A stretch of DNA of 64,000 nt from Posidonia oceanica (lineage: Eukaryota; Streptophyta; Magnoliopsida; Alismatales; Posidoniaceae). Made by a program: the position numbers and the translations under genes. The stretch is from the NCBI GenBank assembly GCA_037176725.1, contig JAZBRS010000029.1:121553001-121617000 (forward strand). The letters run 5' to 3'. Of the stretch, positions 47,478 through 57,412 are shown piece by piece. Position 1 is the stretch's first letter; the number at the start of each line of letters is the position of its first letter. A model generated the notes under the pieces. It did not search any database and was not told the origin of the DNA. It was given only the letters and a program-made list of their open reading frames with translations.

Positions 47478-48460
47478 CAGGCTGATATTCCTAAACTATC
47501 TACTCTCAGGCTGATATTCCTAAACTATCTACTCTCAGGCTGATATTCCTAAACTATCTACTCTCAGGCTGATATTCCTAAACTATCTATTCTCAGGCTG
47601 ATATCCTAAACTATCTATTCTCAGGCTGATATTCCTAAACTATCTATCTTCTGGCCGATCCATGGTTGGCCCGCAGTTGTGTTATACGGCTGACATCCAG
47701 TAACTGTCCCTCGCAATGCCGCCAGGCTGATAACCTAAACTATCGATCTAGGCTGATAACCTAAACTATCGCTAGGCTGATATCCTAAACTATCTATCTA
47801 GGCTGATATCCTAAACTATCCGGCATTTGCGTAATACGGCTGACATCCAGTAACTGTCCCTCGTAATTGCCCCTTCCAGTTGATAGGACTGTAAACTATC
47901 GATCTAGGCTGATATCCTAAACTATCTATCTAGGCTGATATCCTAAACTATCGATCTAGGCTGATAACCTAAACTATCGATCCAGGCTGATATCCTAAAC
48001 TATCTATGGCAATTACGTTATACGGCTGATATCCAGTAACTATCCCTTGCAATTGCTCTTTCCAGTTGATAGGACTGTAAACTATCTCTAGGCTGATAAC
48101 CTAAACTATCGATCTAGGCTGATATCCTAAACTATCGATCTAGGCTGATAACCTAAACTATCGCCAGGCTGATATCCTAAACTATCTATCGCAATTGCAT
48201 TATACGGCTGACATCCAGTAACTGTCCCTCGCAATGCCGCTAGGCTGATAACCTAAACTATCGATCTAGGCTGATAACCTAAACTATCGCTAGGCTGATA
48301 TCCTAAACTATCTATCTAGGCTGATATCCTAAACTATCCGGCATTTGCGTTATACGGCTGATATCCAGTAACTATCACTCACAACTGCGCCTTCCGGTTG
48401 ATAGGACCGTAAACTATCGTTCCGGTTGATAGGACCGTAAACTATCGCCCTCGGCTGATG
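47478..48460. repeat. GGCTGATAT..AAACTATC array upstream of the 3' LTR
   Basis: First come about six 29-bp units (CAGGCTGATATTCCTAAAC then TATCTACTCT; 47478-47650). Then 22-26-bp units (AGGCTGATATCCTAAACTAT with CGATCT) run to about 48460, broken at intervals by TACGGCTGACATCCAGTAAC segments. Most units hold GATA facing TATC, so each can fold as a small hairpin (for example GATAGGACTGTAAACTATC). Tandem arrays in this position are common in Ogre-type elements. Confidence 0.85.
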
Positions 48461-48941
48461 ATCCGAAACTCATCCGGTCGATAAGTCCGACAACTTATCA
48501 CCTCCCCGCGCGACTTCGTCCCAAAAGACGGAGCCCCGCATCCTTCTGCGTCCGGGAAAAGGTCCACCTCTCCCGTCACGCCTTTGTGGCTTTGGCTATC
48601 CTTCTTTTCGTGGCAAGTCTGGACCTCCCGTCAAGCTCCGCGGTGCACCGCAACGTCCCCCTTCAGCGTCGTCAGCATCGCCAGCGTCACCCGCGTCGCT
48701 TCGGTCCCCCCATCGGTATTAACTCCAGCACTAACTTTTGCATTGCATCCGCATTAGCATGCATCGCATACATTGCATCTCATCCATTTGCACCTGCACA
48801 TTGCACCGCGGCAACGATCCACGATGTTCGGCGCATCCGCCGAATAAGTGGCTCACGCCGATAGCAACCCTCTGCTCTCGCTGGTCAAATGGGGTGTCCC
48901 GTCAACCCTGAGCAGCGGCCTCGCTTCGCTCGGCCTCGCTC
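48461..48941 (+). other. Element 1 3' untranslated segment before the polypurine tract
   Basis: A GC-rich segment with an unremarkable 92-codon open frame (48586-48864) and a TTGCATCC/GCATTGCATC-rich middle. It leads into the polypurine tract. No gene is supported. Confidence 0.4.
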
Positions 48942-48954
48942 AAGGAGGGGCATT
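48942..48954 (+). other. Element 1 polypurine tract
   Basis: AAGGAGGGGCATT directly precedes TGTTGACA of the 3' LTR. It is the expected plus-strand primer for a plant Ty3 element. Confidence 0.85.
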
Positions 48955-51900
48955 TGTTGACACCCCATTTTGACAGGCTGGATCGTTTGGAGCCTTCCGG
49001 TGGCTGCTGGACCCGAATCTAGACCCAAATCCGCGCTTTCCTCTCCTTCTTTCCCTTCAAAACAAGCCCAAACTCAACCTCGGATTACCCCCCTTTCCCA
49101 AACCTGAAAACCAACCAAAATCCATAGGAAAACTCACCCCTGATGACTTAGCAAGCTCACCAAAAAGCGTGCAAAATCTCAAACCAGACCCCTCCCAAAA
49201 ATCCTAGGAAACTTAGGCAAAACTACCCTTTTTCTACACCTCAAAACCCCTCCAAAACTTCCTCAAAACCAAACCAAAACCCTGGGACCAAAACTAGAAA
49301 TCCTAGACCCCGTGCCCGCCAAGTTTCACCCCTTTCCGAGACCTCTAAGTCCCCCTTTTGCCCAAATTATCGTTTTCTCTCTCCGGGATTATCGTTTTCT
49401 CTCTCCTCTCTTTCTCCTGATTATCGTCTCTCTTTTCATCCCCTTCTTGTCCTTTCTCTGGCTTGGCTGTGGGCCCCCTTTGTACTCCTGCCCTTTCTCT
49501 ATCTTATTCCTATTTTTATTTTATTTTTAGCATTTTCCCTGAATTTTAAAAATCTTTTCCCTCAAACCTATCTCTTTCCCCTTTTATTCTCTTTTTTCCC
49601 CTTTTCTTCTTCTTTTCCTTTTCCTTCTTCTCTCTTTTGCAAAAACCCATAAAAATCCTTAAAAATCTGTAAAACCCCAGAACATAAAAGAAACAAATCA
49701 GAATTCCAAGAAAAGCAACTAAAAAACATTAAACAAATGATTAAAAACTCAAACTTAACTAAATCAAGCTAAAAAGAAAACCAAGCATGCAAACTAAAAA
49801 ATGCAAAACAAACTAAAAGAAAATACTGTAAAATCAAGTAAAAAACTGAAATAAAGTTAGAACCTACCAAAAATAAAAACCCCACTAAAAGAATTAAAAA
49901 ACAAACCCTAAAGAGAAGAATTAAAAATCAAACACTAAAACAAGTAATTAAAGGAGGCAAAAGACCTAACCTAATAAGCATAAGAAAAACAACATAAAAA
50001 CTTAATTAAAAAGGAAAAGGAAAATACAGTTGAAAGACTTAAAAACACTTAATCAAACCAGAAAAATCCAACTAAAAAACATCAAGAAGAATTAACAAAT
50101 AAAAATCAAAAGCATAGTTCAAAAGACTTAAGGAAGAAAAAACATAAAAGACTAGAACTAAAAAGCCCAAAACCCTTTTTAATTAATATGAAAATAAATC
50201 CTAAAAATCCTAACTAACATCCTAAAATACTTAACAAGAAAACACAATTTTAAAAACAATTTAAAAAGATTTAACCAACACCTAATCAAGTGGAAAACAA
50301 ATTAAAAACAAAATAAAACCCTAAAACCCTAATCAAGCCTAAAACATATTAATTAACCCCAAAACAGTCATTAAAAAATTTTAATTACAACCCTAACCCA
50401 CAACACAACCTTTCTAGTATATTTATTTATTTTAACTTATTTTTTTCTAATTTTATTTCCCTCCTTCTTTCCCTCTTTCTTTCTTTCTTCCTTTTTATTT
50501 TTTTCTTTTCTTCCTTACTGGGCTCATCAGCCCGTTACCCCGTTTTTTTTCTTTTTTTTTCAAACCTCGGCCCGGCCCGCAGCTACAGTCCTCCTTCTTC
50601 CTCCTTCCCTCTCCCGCGTTGCAGAGCTACAGTGGTCGCCCCCTGCAGCTCTGCCCGACCTGCCACCTCCTGCTCGAGCAGGGCTGGCGTGCGCCGAAGC
50701 TTCGTCCTTGCTCCTGCCGTGGCCTCAGACCTGCAAAGCTAAGAGAGGAATGGTCAGAATTCAGGGGAGGAAAGTCGGCAGGAGTCAGGCCTGAAACGGG
50801 AGGAGAAGAGAGGAGAAAAAGGAGAGAGTTCATCCGAGAGAAACCCCGAGCATTCCGATGGAATCCCCAGCGAGAGAGAGGGCGGAATTTCCTCTGAAAT
50901 CCACCGAGAAATTCAGACCTTCCGCCTCTTCCTTCCACGGCAAACCCAGACCCGAAACCCCCGGGGAATCCTTCAGAATTCCCCCCCCAATCTCACCCAA
51001 GCCTCTTGCAACTCCTCCCTTCCTTCCCACAGAGAAACGAACCCACATTTCGCCTGAATCCACCTGAAATCCAGACCGAACCCAACACGAATCCCTTCTG
51101 GAATTCCCCGCACCACAGACCACTAACTCTCCTCAAACTTTGCCCAGACACTCGCTAAGACACCACCTCCCTAAGCCACCCGACCTTCAGCCTTCTCCCC
51201 CACCACAGACGAAACCTTCCACCACAAACACCTACGTCCGATTCTGTCCAGAATTCACTCTACCAGCAAACTTCACTCACAGCCTCCACAGACCTAACCT
51301 AACCCTCCAAACACCATCACCGAACCTCCAGCTACCCACCGGAAGCCTCCGCTCGATCCAGAGGGCGACAGCCAGCTCCCTCGACCTCAGGCGACACCTG
51401 CAGCACCCAAAAATCCCATCTTCTTCCTCCAGCATCAGAGCTTCACTCCGAGCGTCCAGGAAGAACCGGAGGACTCCACGGAGCAGATCTGGGCGATCGC
51501 GAGTCGCTGACGATGCCCGCACGCTCCGGACGATCATCGCCGGCATCTGCAGAACCCACCGACGTCGGGGAGACGCTCCGGACAGCGCAACAAGTATATT
51601 TTTCCTCCTTCAGCCTCCTCATCCTCTCCTCTTGCTTCTCCACCCCTCGAAAAGGGGTTCTGCAGCCGTTTTCGCGAAGGTCAGCGCCGTCGCTGACCTT
51701 CTTCCCCGACGAGCTCGACGCTCGTCCCGCCGCGCCGAGCTGCAGAACGACCCCCCGTCGGTCGCCCTAGCTCCGCACGGCCGCCAGGACTCCAACCGTG
51801 GTCTCCGTTTCCTCCGACAGCCCCTCCTCTCGCCGAACTGCCTTCAGGTCAGTTCAGACCTCCGGTGGCTCCTTAGCACCGCTCCAGGCCACGTCGCCGC

Positions 51901-54854
51901 TCGCCGGACGTCTCCCGCGCTCCGCCAGGACCTGGCGACTCTCCCCCGCCGGTCCGCCTCGCCGTCAGCAGCCATTTTCCCCCTTTGTCGGCCACTGGTA
52001 GCAGCTGCTACAGTGGCCGACGACCTGCGTTTCCACTGTAGCTTAATTTTCATTTAACTTAGCTATTTCGCCTCGTATTGCATTTTTTCATTTCAGTTTC
52101 CACCCATTTGCGTTTCAGTCCTTATTTCGTTTAATCTGCTGTTTTTCTGAATCAAAATCTTATTAAATTGCATGATCTGTTTATGGTTTTTAATATTTGC
52201 ATGATAGTCCAGTTACTGTGCTTTTCAGTAGTAAAAAGTTTAAGTTTAGCCCTTCTGGTTTCAATTTTTGCATCTGAATCCTGCAGTAGATTATTTAATT
52301 TTAATGCATGAAATTTACCTTATTATATTGCGCATTTCAGATCCCTGTTTTTTGTCATTTTTGCATATAGGTCCATGCACTGTAGGAACTTAGCTTTCAT
52401 TTTCTCATTTTGCATACTGCATTGCATTTTTTACCTTTTGGCTTTGCATATTTGCACTTAGGTCCATTTTAAATGGACAGTAGCTGTTATGCATGCATTT
52501 TAGCCTATTGTATTGCATTTTTACCCCTGTTTTTTCCAAATATTGCATTTCAGTCTTGTTCCTTGATTCCAGAGCATGTTTTCCATATAAAATTGCATAT
52601 TTGACCCTTACATGATTTAAAAATCACACATAGAGCCTTGCATCTTTCAAAAATCATGTAAAAAGACTGTTTTGCCCCTAAGTTGCATTTTAACTCCTAT
52701 GCTTGCAAAATTGCATGTAGGCCCTCCACTTGCATTCCCGGACTCCCCAGAACCCCTGTTTTCTAGAAAATTTGCATTTTAGCCCATTTCTTTCTTCAAA
52801 AATGCTTTTGGATCCCTGTTCTTTCCAAATTGCTTTTCTTTGTCTTTTCTTGCTTTGCATGCATTCTGCATCCATTTAATCTTGCATTTAAGCTCCCCTT
52901 TGCATACACTAAGCACTTTTAACTCCCCTTCACTTGGGAGGACCTTCAGCACACCCCTAGGACCTCCTGAACACTTAGATCTGTTCTTCTCTCCTGTTTT
53001 GGCCCTTCTGCTCCGAAGCTGCGATATCTTCCAATCCGACCGTTGGATCTCCTCAAGTAAGCTGCCCAGGCGACCGCGGCGAAGTGCTCTTCAGCATGGA
53101 CCAAGCAGATCTCCGATCAGATTCCCAGATCTCCAGGTATGTCTTCTTGAACTCCTGCACTGCATTCATTTGCATGCCATTTGCATCGTTTTGCGTCCCC
53201 TTTAGTTTTCTCGCCTCGTTTTGCGTGCCGCTTGTTTTCTCGCTCCGTTTTGCGTGCCGCTTCTTTGTCTTGCACCGTTTTGCGTGCCCTTTAGTTTTCT
53301 CGCTCCTTTTTGCATGCTCCTAAGTTTTCTCGCTCTGTTTTGCGTGCCGCTTCTTCGTCTTGCACCGTTTTGCGTGCCCCTTTGGTTTTCTCGCCTCGTT
53401 TTGCGTGCTTCTAAGTTTTCTCGCTCTGTTTTGCGTGCGGCTTCTTTGTCTTGCACCGTTTTGCGTGCCCTTTGGTTTTCTCGCCTCGTTTTGCGTGCAG
53501 TCTCGTTTTCTCGCACCATTTTGCGTGCCGCCTCTTTGTCTTGCACTGTTTTGCGTGCCCTTTGGTTTTCTCGCCTCGTTTTGCGTGCTTCTAAGTTTTC
53601 TCGCTCTGTTTTGCGTGCTGCCTCTTTGTCTTGCACCGTTTTGCGTGCCCTTTGGTTTTTCTCGCCTCGTTTTGTGTGCTTCTAAGTTTTCTCGCTCTAT
53701 TTTGTGTGCCGCTTCTTTGTCTTGCACCGTTTTGCGTGCCCTTTAGTTTTCTCGCCTCGTTTTGCGTGCCGCTTGTTTTCTCGCTCCGTTTTGCGTGCCG
53801 CTTCTTTGTCTTGCACCGTTTTGCGTGTCCTTTAGTTTCCTCGCTCCGTTTTGCGTGCTTTCAAGTTTTCTCGCTCCGTTTTGCGTGCCGCTTCTTTGCC
53901 TTGCACCGTTTTGCGTGCCCTTTAGTTTTCTCGCCTCATTTCACGTGCAGTCTTGTTTCCCTGCACCGTTTTGCGTGCCCTTTCGTTTTCTCGCCTCGTC
54001 TTGCGTGCCCTTGTTTTTCTTGCCCGGTTTTGCGCCCTTCTTTCGTTTTCGGGCACCGTTTTGCGTTCTTGTTCCGTTCCTTGCATCATTTGCATGTCAA
54101 CCTTGTTTTCGCATCTTTTCGCATCCTTGTTTCGTTCCTCGCACTGTTTTACGCTGTTTCCTCTTGCATGTCGCTTGCATTGCCTGTTTTCCCCGCTGTT
54201 TTGTTTTATCGCCCGCATTTGCATATAGGGCGATGATGCTTACTGTTCGGAGTTCTCACGAGCCAGGTTCCGCCCGGTTCGGAACACAGACAGCGTAGCT
54301 GAGCACTTAGAGAGCACGTTTACTTCCTTGCTTTGTTTCTTCCCACTTAGAAGCACACCTTGAGCATTCATTTGGGCATTCATTGGCACTTAGGCATTCA
54401 AAGTCTGCATTTCCCTGCATATGCGAGCGTAAGCCTAGAAAGACCGATTCTCGGGCGTGTCGGGGGTGCCTAACACCTTCCCCGCGCGTAACAGGAGTCC
54501 TTACCCTCTCTTGGCCCGCAATGACCATATTGCCCTTGTCCTAGGCACGAGTCACATCATTTGCATTCATTTGCATCTCATTTCTTTTGCATGGCCATGC
54601 ATTGCATCTTTTGCTTGGTCTTGCGCGATTATTCACGCATTTCCCCGATTTTCCTCGTCTTCCGATTTAATAGACTTGGTGGCGACTCCGATTTTGTATT
54701 GTCTTCTTCTTTTCTTTCCCTTTTTCCCTCTTTTAAATGTTTTCGAGTTAGGTCTTCCTTCTCGGACATAGCCGCTAATAGTGAGCCTGATTCCGATCGG
54801 TGCACGCGAGCTTTGGCAACATGCATGGACGATCTGAACACTGGGATTACTACA
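48955..54854 (+). repeat. Element 1 3' LTR (5,900 bp)
   Basis: Collinear with 31726-37472. Differences are mainly C/T and G/A transitions, more frequent in the GC-rich parts than in the A-rich block, plus the 151-bp longer TTTTGCGTGCC array and a 2-bp insertion near 52331. It ends GGGATTACTACA at 54854, followed by the AGTAC duplication. Confidence 0.92.
53180..54170 (+). repeat. 28-31-bp TTTTGCGTGCC minisatellite in the 3' LTR
   Basis: Same unit family as 35950-36790 but about five units longer, with internal blocks reshuffled (for example a GTGCAGTCTCG unit near 53494 not seen in the same place in the 5' LTR). The open frames it produces are repeat artefacts. Confidence 0.85.
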
Positions 54855-54859
54855 AGTAC

Positions 54860-55090
54860 AAAACAGAGTATTTAACCCCTTAGCATCCAATGCTGTTAAA
54901 TTCTTTTCATTTTTATTCCAATCCTTATAATTCTTCTTACTAGGAGTATATCCGTTTATAACAATATTTCACAAATCAAGATTGATAGATTTAAGATAGG
55001 TTTGCATTCTACATTTCCAATAGTTATAATTGTTGCCATCAAAAAATGGTGGTATATTTATACTTTGTCCCTCAATAATGCTAGAGTTTA
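54860..55090 (-). pseudogene. Copia B gag, N-terminal part
   Basis: The minus strand encodes IIEGQSINIPPFFDGNNYNY then WKCRMQTYLKSINLDL, a stop, then NIVINGYTPSKKNYKDWN and LDAKGLNTLFC up to the AGTAC site. This is the start of a UBN2-type Copia gag whose remainder lies at 31725-30575. The stop (TGA, 54969-54971) replaces what is usually Trp (TGG) in this gag family. No ATG is seen at the expected start, so the start codon is probably lost. Confidence 0.85.
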
Positions 55091-55150
55091 ATAAACAAGA
55101 ATATGAAGCTATATTTAGAAGATGGTTAAATCTTAAAACTAGAGAAACGA

Positions 55151-55163
55151 GGCTCTGATACCA
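55151..55163 (-). other. Copia B primer binding site (tRNA-iMet)
   Basis: The minus strand reads TGGTATCAGAGCC two bases inside the right LTR, complementary to initiator methionine tRNA. It fixes the right LTR as the 5' LTR. Confidence 0.92.
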
Positions 55164-55165
55164 AT

Positions 55166-56282
55166 TGTTAGGATTTTAGGCATCTCTAGAGGGGGTCAAT
55201 AGAGATTCAAGGAAAAATGTGGAATTTAAAATAATTATTCAACAAACACAAGCAATATATAAGTAAATGAAATAAAGTGAGGGATTTGGATATTAAACTA
55301 TAAGCATGCAAAGAAGGGGATGAGAGAAATTGAAGTGCACCTGTGATTTATAGTGGTTCAGCCTCTCTGGTTTAGTCTACTCATCGAGAATCCCTCAAGA
55401 GTTTCCTTAATCCGATCTTATTCTGGGCCAAGATCCCACTGTTATACTCCTTGACGAACCCTCACCAAGCTCTGCAAAAACCACGGCCTTCCCTTCTCAC
55501 AACCGAAGAAGAACTTACACTAGAATAGAAAGATTTATAACTCTCAACTCTTTTTTACAATCTTCCAAACTTTCTTTTGGCAAGGTGAATAAGGCTGCGA
55601 ATGAAGCTCTCTTGCTTGGGAATTTCTCTCACTAGATGGGAATGGAATGCTTAGAAAATGATGGGAATTAAAGCTCTACAATGTATGTCCTATTTTGTGT
55701 CAAATAAGGTGCCTATCTATAGTAATCAAGGGTAGAAAGTGTGTGTTTAACGTCTATATTTTTACTCTAATAGCTAGTCAATTGGCATACCAAAAATAAT
55801 TCGGTCGACTGATTTCCCATTGATATTTACAATAGATGAGCAATTCGGAAGATCAAAAGTAGTTCGGTGTGCCGAATTGGTTCTCGGTTGTAAACCGTGA
55901 ATGCCCATATTTCGGTATACTGAAATTGTTCGGTATGCCGAAATGCCCTGTGTAAGCCCTAGACTAAATGTTTTCAATGAATGTTTGGTTTTAGGGCTAT
56001 GGCTATTTTCCTAAGGCACTATGGGGGTATTTGGGAGATTATTACAAGTTCCTACAACATATTACATTTACATGACACTTAAATTACAATAGAAATTTGG
56101 TCTCCAATCTTCAATATATTTGACTTGAATTGCCTTGACCTTCCACATAGATATCTTCTTTGCCAATTTCACCTTCTTCTTTTTCCAAAGTCCATGAGAA
56201 CTCTTCCTTGGCCTAATAAGAAGATTAGCTCACAAATATGTTTTGTTATCATCAAAATAGAGATGAAGCAATTTTGCCAACA
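55166..56282 (-). repeat. Copia B 5' LTR
   Basis: This 1,117-bp partner of 27969-29082 has scattered substitutions. The TATA box is degraded to CTATCTATAG (55713-55722). The U3 palindromes are better preserved here: TTCGGTGTGCCGAA (55863-55876), TTTCGGTATACTGAAA (55910-55925) and TTCGGTATGCCGAA (55929-55942). Confidence 0.88.
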
Positions 56283-56718
56283 TCGATGACATACCAATCA
56301 AGTACAGACCAATTGAGGACATACTGATCGATGATATACCAATCGCTAACAGACTGATCGATGATAGGCTGATCGATGACATATCGATCGACGACAAACC
56401 AATCATGGACAGACAGATCGAGGACATACCGTTCAATGACATACCGATCGATGATAGGCCAATTGATAACATATCGATCGACGACAGATCGATTGCGGAC
56501 AAATCGATCGACGACAGACCAATCAACGACATATCGATCGATGACATGTTGATCGCTAACAGATCCGATTGAGGATAACTGATCGATGACAATCATCCGT
56601 CTGACCATTTGACAACTATCCACCGTTTATCCAACCAATCATCAAGCCGATCGACAAAAGGCCAATGGACAACCCATTGATCGACATAAGGCTGAGGGAC
56701 AATCTCCCGATTGACAAC
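56283..56718. repeat. 15-bp minisatellite, right part
   Basis: About eighteen units of GATCGATGACATACC type are regular to about 56600, then more diverged to 56718. Because 15 is divisible by three, all three minus-strand frames tend to stay open and encode pentapeptide repeats such as SSIDM/SSIGL. These are repeat artefacts unless proven otherwise. Confidence 0.85.
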
Positions 56719-57412
56719 TGTAGACACCCCATTTTGACAGATTGTGTTGGTGGTGTTCTCCAAAACCCATTCTCAAAAGCCCACTCCCTTTAGGCCCAAT
56801 ACAGCCCATTCTCCCCTTTTTTTCCTTCCTTTTACTTCACAAAAACCCACTTCCAAAACCCCAAAACCAAACCCCAAAACCAAACCCACCTTCAATCAAA
56901 GCCTAAGTCCATTTCCCCTTTTTTCTTCTTTCTCTTTTTCACTTAACAGCCTAGCCTAGCCCATTCTCCATCTCTTTTCTTTTTTCTTTTTCTTTTTTCT
57001 TCACCTACAGGCCCAACACAAGCCCAACCCATTCCTTCTTCTTTTTCCTTTTTTCTTTCTTTTTCTCCACCTGCAGCCCAAGCCCAGCCCATTCTTTCTT
57101 TTTCCTTTTTTTTCTCCTCTCTTCTTCTTCTTCCTCTTCCAGCCCATGACACAAGCCCACTCAAAGTAACACCTCCTTCCTTCCTCCCCGACTCAACACC
57201 TGCTCACTGCACTAGTACAGCTCCAAACACTACCGGCCAACCTACACTTGCTACCCAGAGATTTCCACGCCACTGTTCGGCCACTGGCCTCTCACAAACC
57301 ATTTGCCGACCTGCCAGAGGAAGCCGCCATCTCCTGCCAATCCCACTGCCATCCTCTGCGCCTCCCCTTCCCACTCGAGTGGCCAACAAAAACACACCAA
57401 CCCAGCAGTAGC
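56719..57412 (+). mobile_element. Element 3: LTR start, interrupted by element 2
   Basis: It starts TGTAGACACCCCATTTTGAC and continues in the CT- and AACCC-rich style of this LTR family for 694 bp, until the next LTR begins at 57413. The rest of element 3 must lie beyond element 2, outside the window. Repeated pyrimidine runs around CAAGCCCA are typical of the first part of these LTRs. Confidence 0.65.

Larger units (their letters stand above)
31726..54854 (+). mobile_element. Element 1: 23.1-kb Tat/Ogre-like Ty3 retrotransposon lacking pol
   Basis: The element is bounded by TG...CA LTRs of 5,747 and 5,900 bp and a perfect target duplication AGTAC (31721-31725 and 54855-54859). The internal order is tRNA-Arg primer site, leader, gag-protease, in-frame low-complexity extension, A/G-rich tract, plant-mobile-domain-like ORF, hairpins, tandem repeats and polypurine tract. 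Very long LTRs, a tRNA-Arg primer, an extra ORF of this type and tandem repeats are traits of the Tat/Ogre group. No RT, RNase H or integrase motif is found in any frame of 42.7-45.4 kb or 46.6-48.9 kb. It must use enzymes in trans. LTR similarity (about 1-2% substitutions by eye) implies a fairly recent insertion. Confidence 0.85.
27969..56282 (-). mobile_element. Copia B: gag-only, minus-strand Copia element split by element 1
   Basis: LTRs lie at 27969-29082 and 55166-56282 (TG...CA), with target duplication TTGAT/TCGAT (27964-27968 and 56283-56287). The tRNA-iMet primer site is beside the right LTR and a purine tract (AAAAAGAGAGAGATTG on the minus strand, 29098-29083) is beside the left LTR. 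Apart from the 23-kb insertion, the internal region is only about 2.95 kb. It encodes a gag of the long coiled-coil type common in SIRE/Maximus-like Copia elements. I see no protease, integrase or RT, so it was probably non-autonomous. The LTRs differ more than those of element 1, consistent with its being the older host of that insertion. Confidence 0.88.

Noticed and set aside
53202..54298. ORFs of 90-200 codons on both strands in the 3' LTR array
   Set aside because: Repeat artefacts identical in nature to those in the 5' LTR.
56230..56623. Ser/Ile pentapeptide-repeat ORFs as a real gene
   Set aside because: Explained by a 15-bp minisatellite that is open in several frames; kept only as a finding.
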